Assembly: GCA_018902385.1 (NCBI GenBank)
Contig: JABSSW010000063.1
Coordinates: forward strand, 169,466 to 233,465
Reading direction: 5' to 3'
Length of the DNA stretch: 64,000 nt
DNA from: Physcia stellaris
Taxonomy: Eukaryota; Ascomycota; Lecanoromycetes; Caliciales; Physciaceae
The notes beneath the pieces are model-generated. The model was not told the DNA's origin. It did no database searches and saw only the letters and a list, made by a program, of their open reading frames with translations. The translations under genes and the position numbers were made by a program. Below, one piece after another: positions 22,890 through 34,721 of this stretch (its first letter is position 1; every line of letters starts with the position of its first letter).

Positions 22890-24900
22890 GCGTTTGTACA
22901 TTTTGAAAAAAAACGAACATGAACGACAATTCGTGAAACGTATGATTTTTGTTCGAATACATTATAACGTATAAATTTAAACGTTTCGTCAAAAATTTAT
23001 TTTATAAACGAATTAACGTGACAAAAAATAAATGTATTCAACAATTTGTTTTATCGACGTCAACGACGTTTGACGTTTGTATTTTGTTTTATGCGAAATT
23101 TGTCGCATGTCGCATGTCTCAATCATATGAAAATTCGTGACGACAAAATTCGTTGCTCGTGCGCAATCATAAAATTTATACAAATAATGAATTTTCGTCG
23201 AACGATATGTTTTGACGTTCGTTGATGTTTCGAACAATCAAATGATAAAATTGACGTTTTCGTCGAGCGATTTTGATCAAATGATAATTTCATGCTTTGT
23301 AAAATCGTTTTTTGAAACTTGTACAAATAAATTTTTTTATTTGACTTCATGATCGCTAAAAATGAAAAAATTGAAAAATTTGATAAAATCGTTTTCTAAA
23401 TACTTAATCAAGTATATTTCAAATATTGTTAATCATTTTTCGATAAAAAAGAAAATAAAACGATGAAATAATTTCTTTTTCAATTGACAATTTTGTTGCA
23501 TGTTCGTGATTCATTGCGAATTCGTCAAATATATCGCATGTTCGTCAAATCTATTGCATGTGCATTGAATCGATTGTATGTTCGTCAAATTCAAAATTCG
23601 TCAAATTCATGATTCGCAATTTTTTTGTTGATGTTTTTGTTTTTCAATTTTCGATAAAAATTAATTGTTTGATTTCGTTGTTCGATATGCGTCTCGTTCG
23701 AAATCGCGTTTTCGTCATGAAATACTCGTACGAATACAACGAAAATTTTGTTTTGATTGTAAATAATAAAATCAATTGATTTTTTCGACTCGATGTGTTT
23801 GAAACGAATTATGATGAAAAGATTTTGCACAAGAAATGTCAAAATCGAATTTGATCGATATATTCATTTTGATTTTCGATAATTGTGTGTATTCAAAACA
23901 ATTTCACGAAATCGACTGATTCAAATCAATTTTCAAATTTTTTTTCAAAAAACGTTTGCAATCGTTTTTGTTCGAAAATGTTATTCGTACGAAATAAACG
24001 TCAAAAATCTGAATTAATTGTTGTTTAAAATTACAACATCGTGACTAGAAATTTGAAACGAAATTGTTCGAATTCAATATAAACATTATTTTCGAATTGA
24101 TTTTTGTTTTTATTGCAATTAGTCATGCAAAATTTTTGCGACAACGTTTGATGATAATGTCAACAAAATTCGTCGCGAAAAATTCGTTGTTGTTAATGTT
24201 TATTGTTTGATTATTGAAATTTTCATTATGCGATGTGAATTTGCTTTGAAACGATCAATTGATTCAATTGTTGAATTGATTCAATTGTTGTTTTTTTCAT
24301 GATCAATTTTTGCAAAATCAACATTTTTCGTGTGAAACAATATGATCGTTTCGAATTCAAATACGATATTATTGCATGTCGCATTGACGTTGTCGAAACG
24401 TCAACGATACAATTGTATTTTGATTGATTTCTTATTAATTTTATCGAACGTGAATTTTTTATCATCGTTTTCGTTTTGAAAATCATTGTATTCATTGAAA
24501 ACGTCATGTGATTTTCTTTTCAAAATGTTTTGTTTCGAATTTTTGTTGCAATCACGATCTGATTTAATTTTGAAAATGTATTGATATTTTAGTTCTTTAT
24601 GTTTTGCAATGAAAATAAAATGATTTGAATCGTTGTTTTCGAATGATTTTTCGATGACTTGAATGAAAATTCATTTCGCAAAAAAGTTTTGACAAATTGC
24701 GCAAATTTTTTCAATTGTTTCGATATTTTGAGTTTGTCGTTATTGTTATGAGTCATCGAAAATTTGAAACAATTGACGTTTGTCGTTGAAAATGTCAACG
24801 AAATCGAATGATCGAAATCAATTGTGTAAATTCGTTGTATTGAAATGATTTGCATTCGCAATTTTGTTTTGAAATTTTCAATTTTTTTCAAATTCGAATT
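22890..24900 (-). pseudogene. Element C minus-strand coding remnants
   Basis: Minus-strand frames at 24589-24891, 24226-24507, 23591-23842, 23123-23350 and 23013-23237 have near-normal amino-acid composition. The stretch FIIYNQNKIFVVFVRVFHDE (residues about 26-45 of the 23591-23842 frame) weakly resembles the integrase C-terminal region of Ty1/copia elements, and NERQNISFDENS, in another phase downstream, weakly resembles the start of a copia reverse transcriptase. These are short matches recalled from family knowledge. I treat copia affiliation as a hypothesis. Confidence 0.3.
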
Positions 24901-25146
24901 CGCTTTCTAGATTGAACAATGTAATCGTAACAAAATTATACAATCAGTCATGATTGCGATATTTAGTTGTATAATATACAATCTTTTTTTCGATTTGTTT
25001 TTCGTTCAGACTTTTCGTAAAATCGATTTCACGTTCAAATCGAACATCGAAAACGTAACAACACGTTGAGTCGTTGAATTGCTTGATTGCTAAATTGTTA
25101 ATTATACACGAATGATGCTAATTGATGATTATGATAGTTATTAAAA

Positions 25147-25445
25147 TGTAAAATTCAAAAAATGTGACATCAAAAATGTATAGCAAAAAACGATATTAAA
25201 ATTAAATTAATAATTGCAAAACTAATTGTTTTGCAAATTTTCATATATATAAACAATTAATTTGTTGAATTGTACGAATTCGCAAATTTTCGCGCATGAA
25301 TATTCATGCGATATTCGAAATGTGAATTTTGTTAATTGCAAATCGAAATTGTTTGTTTCGCGATGTAATCGATTTGATGTTTCGAATTTGTTTGACGAAA
25401 TTCGATTCGCACTTTTTGCAAATTTTGAATTTTGAATTTCTTACA
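25147..25445. repeat. Element C right LTR
   Basis: 299 bp partner of 19619-19917. It carries most of the derived T and A states, so it has mutated more than the left copy. Confidence 0.85.
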
Positions 25446-25450
25446 AACGA

Positions 25451-25749
25451 CTAAAATCACGTTTTTTTGTTTCGTATTCATTTATCAATCGATTTTTTAA
25501 CGTGAAAAACGTCGTTTTTCAAAAATTTCATTCATTTGTTGTATCGTTTCATTTCATTTTCAAAAAACAACATTGACGACAATAATTATTTTTTTCGTTT
25601 TCGATAAATAACGATTTTCAAAATCGAATATTCAACAATAAATGTACACATCAATGAAAACGCGAATTTCGAACATTTTCACGCACGCGAATCATTTTAC
25701 ATTTTTTTTTTTTTTTCGAATGTTTGTTTATTTTCGCGCAATTCAATTA
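25451..25749. other. AT-rich DNA between C and the next fragment
   Basis: Nothing recognised. It continues the pre-insertion flank that also lies at 19246-19618. Confidence 0.4.
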
Positions 25750-26760
25750 TGTAGAAGTCAAAGCGCTGACGAGATAGTGTCTAAACGCAAACTACGTGAC
25801 TAAATTTTATATACACAAATCATGCTTTTACACAATAAAAGACTAATTCATCGTTTTTCAAATCACAAAGTTTCAACAGAATTTTTACGTCGAATTAGAC
25901 TTTGATTGAATCACACATCGCAATGACTCGATTTTCGACGAATATTCATGATTCATATATAACGATTTTTTTGCGTTTTTTTTTTTTTCTATCACAATTT
26001 CAAATTTTACTCGAGATCTCGACTATCGCTTGACAAGACATTTTCAAAATCACAACGTGAATTGTAATATGAATTTTTGTGACATCGTTAACATTTTTTG
26101 ATCAGAAATTGATTCGCAACGATGAACATGACGTTTCAACAAACGATCGATACGTTGTCGTTTTCAATTCAAGCGTTGAATTTCAAAACGATGTATCGTC
26201 AAAATCACGAAATTTACAAACAAATCATTGCTCATTGCGAAATGAAACAGTTCGCTCAATTAAATTTCAAACAACAATGCAAAATACTGATTATGATAAT
26301 CATTATTTTGTTTGAATGTTCGAAGTCGAAACAATCAAAATTGCAACGAAATCAAATCAAACGTCATGAATTGAACAAAGCACGAACAATTTTCAAAATC
26401 TTCGAAAAAGCGAACTCGTTGAAAAGTGAAAATAAAGAAATTTTGAATTATGTTTTGAGATTGCGCGCGACGCAAATAAAAACAACGTTTCGAGTTGCTT
26501 TGTAATCATGTTGCGAAGAAAAGAGAATCTTAATGAGATTTGACGAAAAAGATGAATTGAAAATACATTTGAAATTGACGTTATCGAAATACGAATTTGA
26601 TGAATTGAAACGCTGATATAGAATAAAGACAAACTGTAATGAAAGAAAAAAAATAACAAATATAGAAATTGATCGTCGTTGAGTTCGAGAATTGTCTTGC
26701 TATGAGATGTATTCGCAATAATTGTTATACACAATATGATTGTCATTTCTTTTCAAATTC
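25750..26760 (+). mobile_element. Lightly mutated retroelement-like fragment
   Basis: About 1 kb in which CT and AG are frequent, in contrast to both sides. It begins with an LTR-like stretch (25750-25878) running from TGTAGAAGTC to TTTCAACA, with a TATA-like sequence near 25808 and caataaaag (possible polyadenylation signal) near 25839. A coding remnant follows at 26122. No second LTR was found, so this may be a truncated copy or a solo LTR plus leader. The superfamily is unknown. Confidence 0.4.
26122..26505 (+). CDS. Helical Gln/Lys-rich protein fragment, possibly Gag N-terminus
   Basis: 127 codons from ATG, MNMTFQQTIDTLSFSIQALN onward, ending in TAA. The sequence is amphipathic-helical, without the Phe/Ile excess seen elsewhere, which suits its low mutation load. 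Following an LTR-like segment, it could be the start of a Gag, but I recognise no family. The overlapping frame at 26079-26315 and the minus frame at 26393-26746 are shadows. Confidence 0.35.
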   Translation: MNMTFQQTIDTLSFSIQALNFKTMYRQNHEIYKQIIAHCEMKQFAQLNFKQQCKILIMIIIILFECSKSKQSKLQRNQIKRHELNKARTIFKIFEKANSLKSENKEILNYVLRLRATQIKTTFRVAL

Positions 26761-26857
26761 GAGTCTCGCGCAATTCAAATCGACAAAATAACGACAAATT
26801 TGATTAAATTTTGTGTTGTTCGATTCGATTCGAAAAACACGCGCGAAAAAAAATTTT

Positions 26858-27153
26858 AACATCAAAATTTAATTTTTTTTATTGTTCAAATATTTTAATT
26901 TTTTTATTGATCGAAACAATTTTTGCATCAACGTTTATTTGATGCAAAAATTTTTCATTGATAAAACAATCGCGATTTTTGACACAAATCGAATTTTTAA
27001 TGAAATTTTCAATTTTTATGTTGATTTTTTCAACATCAAAATTTAATTTTTAATTTTTTATTGATCAAACAATTTTTGCATCAACGTTTATTTGATGCAA
27101 AAATTTTTCATTGATGAAACAATCGCGATTTTTGACACAATTCGATTTTTTGA
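26858..27153. repeat. Direct duplication carrying a 12-bp-stem hairpin
   Basis: Two copies (about 26858-26999 and 27032-27153; the hairpins are 153 bp apart). Each contains a perfect inverted repeat, tttttgcatcaa / ttgatgcaaaaa around a 6-base loop, at 26920-26950 and 27073-27103. It is followed in both by cgcgatttttgacacaa. No coding role seen. Confidence 0.65.
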
Positions 27154-28028
27154 TAAAAAAAACAACATTGATTGCGAATTCACGAATTTTTAACAAAATT
27201 TCGACAACGTGACAATTTCGAAAATAACAAAATGACGTTTTTTTTTGAAACGAAAAAACAAATTTGCAAATTTTTTTTATTCGATTGAATTTGTAAAAAA
27301 TTGAAAAATTCGACGAAAAAAAAACAAAACGAATGAATTTTTGACAACAATTCGTGAATTATCGAAATTGTCAATCACGACGAATAATTGACGTTTGCAA
27401 TTTGACAATGACGATATAAATTTGTTCGCAACGACGACAACAAACAAATAATGTAAAAATGAAATGAAAAATATGAAACGATTTGTTTATTAATTAAATT
27501 AATGCGAAATTTAATCATATCAAATTCAACACATGTTAAAATTACGAATTATTTTTGATTACATGCGCAATTTGCATACATTGCGACATTACATCGAAAC
27601 AACAATCGATAAATTTTTTGATACGTGAATACATTTCAAAATTTTTGTTTGACAAAATGAACACAAACGCATTTGAAAACGAATACGAAATTGATTTTCA
27701 TCAATTTGAAACAAAATACGAATGTTTGCATCGAAATTTGAATTTTCAATTATCGTTTATCATCGAACAATTGATTTCAATTAAATGTCAAATTTTCGTT
27801 TTTCAAATTTTTTATTTTTTTCGTTTTCGTTTTTATTGAAATTTTCACAATCAAAAATATTATAAATTTTCGAATTCGTTTTTTCAATCATCGCATTTTT
27901 AAAATTAACAAATGAAAATGTAATATTATCGAAATTGTTTTTATATCGATAAAAACAATCGCTTTTTCAATTTATTTGCGCAAATGTTCAACATTATCAA
28001 TTTTAATCGCAAATGATGAAAAAACGAT
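27154..28028. other. Left flank of G2, weak coding remnant at 27555-27839
   Basis: Heavily mutated. A forward frame of 94 codons (27555-27839) contains FENEYEIDFHQFETKYECLH. Before G2 inserted, this DNA adjoined 34722 onward and hence the Plavaka-like gene, so it could be that gene's N-terminal part. That is inference from position only. Confidence 0.3.
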
Positions 28029-28250
28029 TGTTACGAACATGTTTGACAAATAAATTTGACAGATAAATAATTGATATAATATGATCGAACAGCGAATTAT
28101 GCTTTAATTTTACGTCGAGACTAGCGTGATTTGAAATTTAACGTCGCACATTGTTTGCAATTTCAACATTTTGTATTTATTTGTTTTTGCAAATTTATTG
28201 TTTTCGTTTAACTAGTCAATAATACGTTTATTCAAACACGATTCATGATA
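28029..28250 (+). repeat. G2 5' LTR
   Basis: 222 bp, TGTTACGAACATG to CGATTCATGATA. Compared with the 3' LTR it keeps G or C in cagat, gcttt, gagactagcg and actagtc, where the partner has A or T. Confidence 0.9.
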
Positions 28251-28540
28251 TTACAATAAATTTTCAATTTTTATCGCTCGTCGTGATACGCGAGCGTTCA
28301 AAAATAAAATTTCAAATCGATCAAATTTTTTGAAAGACAAACGACGAAAAAATTTTTGAAAAGACAAACGACGAAAATCGTGTAATTACAAATCGAATTT
28401 ACACACAAACGACGAAATTTTCGACGATAAAAAACGACGAAACGACGACGATTTTCTATTTTTTTTATTTTTTCGAGACGAATTTTTTCGAGATGATCGC
28501 ATCATCATGAAACAATTTCATTCAATTTTTCGTCAGAATT
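28251..28540 (+). other. G2 leader
   Basis: Non-coding stretch between the LTR and gag. Phrases of the type acaaacgacgaaa recur several times around 28330-28440. The primer-binding site should lie at its left edge, but I cannot match it to a tRNA end after mutation. Confidence 0.5.
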
Positions 28541-29960
28541 TGAATATCGACGAAATAAAAAAACGTTGAGCAAATGTTTGAACGAAATTCACGAAATCGA
28601 TAAAAAATTCACGATATTGATTTAAGTTTCGTCAATTTTTTTTTTATTTCAAACGTTGTGTCGAATCAAAATGACGATGTCACGCATTTTTGAACATAGA
28701 AATCGTTCGTCAATTGAAATATTGAATTCAACATCATTTCGATGACTTTTTGAACGTGTTCAATGATTTACGCATCGATCGAAACAAATATTTAATCGCT
28801 TTAAAAAAATTTCACGAATTCGTCAAGTTGTTCAAGACTCAAAAAAAAATCTATTCGATATCGATAATATTTTTTGAACAAATACGCGACAAATTTAAAA
28901 CGTTCGAAAAAAAAAAACGAATGATTGAATCAATTCGTTGACAAACGTTTGAATATAACGATTTGATTAAATTGAAAAAATTCGTCGTTTTGAACGTGTT
29001 TTCAATTTCGATTCAAATGAAAATTCAAACAATATCGATGATTTGACGAAAAAATTTGTTGTTAACGATTCGATCGTTACAAATTTTGTCAAATTTTCGA
29101 AAAAAAACGCACGAGCAAACATTCGAATTTCGATAAATTCACGAACGATATGAATTTTGATTGATTCACGTAAAAAATCAACGTTCACGATAAATTCACG
29201 ATCAACAACGATTAATACGAAATTTTCGATTCATGATCACGACAATAATTGATTGAAAAAACATTAAAAAAAAAACAATCAAACATATTCAATTTCGTCG
29301 ATATAACAATTTGAATTATTTCGAAAATGAAATAATGATTGATCAATTTTTCGAAAACATTTATGAAAATTTAAATCATCAACGCAACGTACGTCGAAAA
29401 TATCGAAATTTGATTATATTCGATATTCAAAATTTTCAATTTTTTTATTCGAATTTTCATCGTTTGAATATTCAAATCAATTTCGATCAATTCATTTTGA
29501 TGAAAAATTTAATTATCAAATTCATCATGTCGTTGAAACAAAATTTGAACAATTCGTTTTGTCATCATTTCATTTTGTTCGCGTAAAAAATGACATTCAA
29601 CAAATATATAACGATTTGATTAACATTCGAAAAAAAAAAAATCGAATTCGAATTCAAAAATCAATTTTTTCGTGATTTTCAAATCGATTTTTGTTGTTTC
29701 GATTGCAATTTCGTTTGTCAAATCAATTACGTCGACGTTTTTCGTCAAATTCAAAAAGAATCACAAACATGATTCGATCATCGATCAATTGATTGTCACG
29801 AACAAATGTTTCAATTTGTGAAAAATTCGATCACATTTGAAAATTTTGTTTCAACGTCAATAAATTTCAAAAACGTCAATGATATAAATTACAAATGCAT
29901 CAATTGAATTTCGATATTGATTCGAACGAATTTGATTCGAAAAATTGACGATTCACGTCA
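28541..29960 (+). pseudogene. G2 gag
   Basis: Forward frames at 28750-28941 and 29311-29586 and the phase between them read as a gypsy-type Gag: FFENIYENLNHQRNVRRKYR, then IQNFQFFYSNFHRLNIQINF, a capsid C-terminal landmark of fungal gypsy elements, then a patch with C..C near 29690-29730 where a zinc knuckle would be. TGA stops and indels split it. The reverse frame at 28967-29188 is a shadow. It lines up with the two gag pieces of G1. Confidence 0.7.
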
Positions 29961-30345
29961 AAAACGCGATTGATAAATGTTTAAAATTTTTTTTATTCAC
30001 GATAATAATATGTTTGATTTTTTTCATCAAACGATTTTTAATTATCATTTGTACGTTATCATTCAACGATAATAAACATAAATTAAAAATTTTAATAAAC
30101 ATTGATGCAATCGAATTATACGTTCATTGATAAAAAAATCGCGCAATTTGTATGCAACATGTTGAACATGAAATTCGTATTTTTATTGAAATCGAAATTA
30201 TTGATTGAATTCGACGATCGTCATGTTTTTTTAATAATTCACGCGATATATTTCAAATTGACGATAAAATTACATTTCGAATTGATCGTTTTTTTGTTAA
30301 TCATTGATTTCGATAATCATTCGATAATTTTAAAAAATCGTGAAT
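29961..30345 (+). pseudogene. G2 aspartic protease
   Basis: Matches G1 7498-7860. The active-site codons at 30098-30109 read N-I-D-A in place of Asp-Thr/Ser-Gly-Ala, the same changes as in G1. This shows how fully the mutable sites were hit in both copies. Downstream IAQFVCNMLNM is shared. The frame shifts once near 30110. Confidence 0.75.
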
Positions 30346-30865
30346 GAACAAACATGAAATTATATTGAACATGATTTACGATAAATTGATTTTTAAAATC
30401 GTTCAAATGCAATCATCACGACAACATATTCAATCAAACGATGCAAATTCGTTCGTTTAAAAATTTTCAAATCAAATCGTCGATAAAATATATTTAATCG
30501 ACATCGCGATACAAAATTATCGCAAAAAAATAATACAAAACATATAACGACGATAAAATTTCGATATATCATTTTGTTTCGTTTCAAAATCAAATTTTTT
30601 ATTTTTTATTGTTGAAAACGAATCAAATATAATCGATTCGAAATGTTTCGAATGTTCAATTCATTCAGAAATCGATATCGACGACGAATCGTCAACAATC
30701 GAATTAAATAATTCAAAAATTGATATTACGATTGTTACGAAAACGACATTCGTCAAAAAAAAAACTGAAAAATCAACGTAATAAACGATGAAAAACGAAA
30801 AATAACAATCAAAATTTTTTTATTTTCAAAATTGAATTTTGACGATTCGATGAATATCGCAATGA
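30346..30865 (+). other. G2 protease to reverse transcriptase linker
   Basis: Same connector as 7861-8354 in G1. No domain recognised. The minus frame at 30393-30593 is a shadow. Confidence 0.5.
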
Positions 30866-31760
30866 TTGATACAATTTTTTTTTTGTTTGTTGATCGATGT
30901 CAAAAATCGAAAACAAAACGTTCAATGTTTTTTCATTACGATAAATCAAATCGATTTTGCGTTCAAAACATTACAAACGAATTTTGAATCGTTAAAAATC
31001 GTCGTCATAATCAAAAAAATTTTAAAACACGAACAAATCAAATCGATATTCGAACGCATAATCAAAAAAAATATCGAAATATTTTTTCATTTATTTTCAA
31101 AAATATTCGATTTTCAAAAAATTATCAAATTGTTTTCGCATAAATCATACGATTATAAAATCGAATTTTTGAACGATAACAATTTTTTATTTCGCAATCG
31201 AATGTATTTTTTATTCGAATTCAAATTTAAAAATTCGAAAAATATTTGAAAAAAAATTTGCAAAAAAAATTTATCGTATTTAATAATCAAACGATATACG
31301 TTTCATTTGTTTTATTTGCGATCAAATTTAACGATCAATTACGTTTTGTGTGAATTATCGTCGATTCAATCACATCACGAAACGCAATCGATATTTTATT
31401 TTTTGATCGAAAAAAATTTTGATCAAAATTCAAAATTGCAAATATTTGATCAAACTGAATATTATATCGATTTTCAATAAATTTCGAATGAAAAAAAAAA
31501 ATGAAAAATTTATCACGTTTGTATTTTTATGAAATCGTATAAATATCGAATATTATTTTTGAATTAATCAACGATTTTACAAATTGACAACATTACATGA
31601 ATGATTTTTTGTTCAATTTTTTGAACGAATTTTGTCAAATTTATTTGAATGACATATTTATTTACAACAAATAAAAAAAAAACATATCGTGCACGTTCGA
31701 ACAATATTGAAAAAATTCAAAAAAATCGATTTACAAATGAATATTGAAAAATGCGAATTT
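30866..31760 (+). pseudogene. G2 reverse transcriptase
   Basis: The frame at 30866-31249 and the phases after it match G1 reverse transcriptase: INQIDFAFKTLQTNFESLK, then a palm region, then YLND at 31642-31653 where YLDD is expected, again with the first Asp changed to Asn by G-to-A after a purine. Indels in A and T runs break the frame more often than in G1. The enzyme is dead. Confidence 0.8.
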
Positions 31761-32425
31761 TTCAAAAAAAAATAATTTTTTTAAACGTTATATTTTCGAT
31801 GAATGATTTTCGCATAAATTCAAAAAAAAAATACAAATTATAATTGATTGAACACGTTTTATCAATTTCAAAAAAATACAAATTTTCGTGAATTTCGTCA
31901 ATTTTTATCGACGTTTCATTCGTGATTTTTCGAAAAAAAATCAAAATTTTCATTCGAATGATCAAAAAATTCGTAAAATTCGAATAAATTACAAAAAAAA
32001 AATTCAATTTATTTAAAAAACGATGATCGAAAATTTTATATTTCGTTATTACGATAAAATCAAACAAATCATTTTAAAAATCAATTTTTCAAATTACGTT
32101 AATGCGAAAATCTTATCGCAATACAATGACGAAAAAATTTAATATTTCGTTATTTTTTACAATCGAAACATGATTTCAATCGAATGCAATTACGAAATTT
32201 ATAACAAAAAATTATTGATTATTATTCGTTGTTTGAAACATTGACGTTTTCAAAATTCGAAAATATTGAAATCGATCAAAATTTTCATCGATCACAAAAA
32301 TTTGAAAATTTTCATGATTTCAAAAAAATTAATTTTTCGTCAAATTCGTTGAACAAAAATTTTATCGAAATTTAATATCGTCATTCAATTTCAATTCAAG
32401 AATTCAAAACGTTAAAACGAACGTT
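31761..32425 (+). pseudogene. G2 connection and RNase H
   Basis: Collinear with G1 9300-9959. CNYEIYNKKLLIIIRCLKH is readable near 32190-32240. The reverse-strand frame at 31762-32067 is a shadow. No intact frame. Confidence 0.7.
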
Positions 32426-33780
32426 TTGATTCGCATGTCGAATTCACGATTTAAAAACGATAACGACGAACGACATCAATATAAAAAGCAAATATTGTTC
32501 ATTTCAAAACGATTCGAAATTCATGTCGTCGAATTTGACGAATCAATTTACGAACGAATTTTCGTCGCAAACAAAACAAACGACGATTGTCGAACATATC
32601 GTGAAACATTCAATCAAAATTTTATTTTCGTGAATGAAATCAATTTACGCGATTGTCAAAAAAAAAAACGATGTTTTATATTACAAAAATCGATTATGAA
32701 TGTTCGTCGATGTTTTTTATTCGTTGATTTTTTCAAAAAATTCATGAATTTTTCGATTTCGAATCATTTTGAATTTAATCGCATGAAAAAAATTTTTTAC
32801 GTCGTGATTATTATTGATTTAACATGCGCAAAACAATTCGTCGATACGTACGTAATTGTCACGAATGTCAACGAATTAAAATTTTCAAAAATCGTAAAAA
32901 CGAATTTATTCATTTTTTGATTATATTTTTGCAACGTTGAATCGAATATATTCATTGATTTCATTATCGAAATTGTTTGACGTTCACGATCATAATGTCA
33001 TTTGCACGATAATCGACAAATTTAATAAAAAAACGTCATTACATTTTGTACAACGAAAAACGAAAGCACGAATGTTGAAATCACGAACAAAAATATTCAT
33101 TCAATACGTGTTTCGTATTCATGATTTTTTTTTTTATAACAAAAAATCGAAATTTTCAATTTATTTTTCGTTTAACAAATTTTTTGCAAAATTTTCGACA
33201 TCAAATGTAAATTTTTCATCGATTTTTTTATTCAAAAATTGATAAACAAATCGAAAAAATCAATCAAAACATCGAAAAACAATTGCGACAATATTGCAAT
33301 TACATGCAAAACGATTGAAACGTTTGATTATTTATGATCGAATTTGCAAACAATAACGCGATTTTGCATCAACAAAATTATTATCATTTTTTCGTCAACA
33401 AAAATTTTCATTTTCGTATAAATTTTTTCATCAAATTTTATTTCGTATGTTACGACAAAAAAACGATTTTTGATCGTCAAAACGAAAAACATCACGAACA
33501 CAATACAAAATATTTTCAATTATGTACGAAATCACGTCGAAATAATTCAAAAACGTATGACAACATAAATCAACAAACATCGAAAAATCGTAAAATACGT
33601 CGAAAAAATTACGTTTTTTGAATCGACGAAACATCAAAATCGTTAAATCGTTTGACAAATTTGATGACAAAAAATTAAATTCATACAAAATATTAAAACG
33701 TATAAAACAATTTTTATCGATTTGAATTGTTTGAAACAATGCGAATTTATGATGTGTTTCATTGTTGATTTTTTCGCAAA
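32426..33780 (+). pseudogene. G2 integrase
   Basis: The best-preserved integrase of family G. A 164-codon frame (32426-32920) covers the N-terminal zinc-binding and linker region (YERIFVANKTNDDCRTYRE; later SNHFEFNRMKKIFY). The core follows at 32937-33242 (DVHDHNVICTIIDKFNKK) and the NNNAILHQQNY / GPY-type C-terminal region at 33334-33700. Several phases are needed because of indels; stops within each phase are mainly TGA. Reverse frames at 33328-33519 and 33431-33739 are shadows. Confidence 0.8.
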
Positions 33781-34030
33781 ATTTTTTTCGTGATTTTTTT
33801 CGAAAATCAAATCAACGAATTTTTTGATTTTGTTATAATCAACGAGAATTTCGAATGAAAAATGAACGATATTTTGAAATTTCGATATTATTACGATCGT
33901 TTTCAATATCGCGTCAATTGATCGAATTGATTTCATAATCGAATTTGATATTACGTCGATAACGAAAAATTCGATAATGTTCGCGACGTGATAAACGATT
34001 TTATCGAAATTATTTTCGATCGTTTCAAAT
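33781..34030 (+). pseudogene. G2 C-terminal chromodomain
   Basis: Reads NENFE, TGA, KMNDILKFRYYYDRFQYRVN, TGA, SN, TGA and then a further TGA before YYVDNEKFDNVRDV. The stop positions are identical to those in G1. The reverse frame at 33643-34077 is a shadow of this region. Confidence 0.8.
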
Positions 34031-34490
34031 TCAAAATCGTTCAAAATTGATTTTTCGTTTTTCAAATCGTCGATCAACGAATCAAATTTTTCAACGAATC
34101 GTCGTCGTTTTCGAAAAAAAATCGTCGTTTTGACATTAATTGAAATTATTTTCGATTAAAATTTGAAAATTTCGAATTCGAAATTTTCATTTGATTTCAT
34201 TTATTTTTCGAATTTTTTTTTTTTTTCAATTTCAATTTTTATTATTTTTTCGCGTTGTTTACAATCAAAATTTACATCGCATAAAAATTGAATCGTGTCA
34301 AAAATATTTTCAAAAATTGTTGTTCAAATTTTATCGAATTTGAAATGATGCAAAATATTGAAAAAATGAAAAATGATGATCGTGAAAAAATTTTGAATTT
34401 TGCAAATTCGTTCAACAAAGTTTTCAACGTTTTCAAATTTCGAACAACAACGAATCGTCGAAACGACGTTCGCGAAAAAAAAAAAAATAA
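34031..34490 (+). other. G2 3' tail and polypurine run
   Basis: Corresponds to 11521-12007 of G1. It ends in an A-rich run (34473-34490) before the LTR. The small frames at 34272-34554 on either strand are shadows. Confidence 0.6.
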
Positions 34491-34717
34491 TGTTACGAAC
34501 ATGTTTGACAAATAAATTTGACAAATAAATAATAAATATGATATGATTAATCAAAACAACGAATTATGTTTTAATTTTACGTCGAAATTAACGTGATTTG
34601 AAATTTGACGTCGCATATTGTTTGCAATTTCAACATTTTGTATTTATTTGTTTTTGCAAATTTATTGTTTTCGTTTAGTTAATCAATAATACGTTTATTC
34701 AAACACGATTCATGATA
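34491..34717 (+). repeat. G2 3' LTR
   Basis: 227 bp, partner of 28029-28250. It is more fully mutated than the 5' LTR. Confidence 0.9.
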
Positions 34718-34721
34718 ACGA

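Larger units (their letters stand above)
19619..25445. mobile_element. LTR element C (5.8 kb)
   Basis: Two 299-bp direct LTRs (19619-19917 and 25147-25445), TGTAAGACTC to TTTCTTACA. The flanks read gacga (19614-19618) and aacga (25446-25450), a 5-bp target-site duplication differing by one G-to-A after A. A purine-rich stretch beside the left LTR, read on the minus strand, and the longer minus-strand frames near 22.9-24.9 kb suggest minus orientation, but I could not place a reverse transcriptase with confidence, so the superfamily is open. Confidence 0.75.
28029..34717 (+). mobile_element. Ty3/gypsy chromovirus G2, complete (6.7 kb)
   Basis: Both LTRs present (28029-28250, 34491-34717) with gag, protease, reverse transcriptase, RNase H, integrase and chromodomain in order between them. 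The flanks read aacga just before and just after (28023-28027 and 34717-34721, boundaries uncertain by a base), a likely target-site duplication. It is the reference copy for family G in this window. Inside the element GG, CC, CT and AG are almost absent and every gene is broken. The left LTR keeps several CT/AG steps that the right LTR has lost. Confidence 0.9.

Noticed and set aside
23591-23842. Firm assignment of element C to Ty1/copia
   Set aside because: Only short, weak resemblances; no polymerase motif could be placed.
33643-34077. 144-codon minus-strand frame
   Set aside because: It is the complement of the G2 chromodomain and tail, whose forward reading matches G1 and G3.
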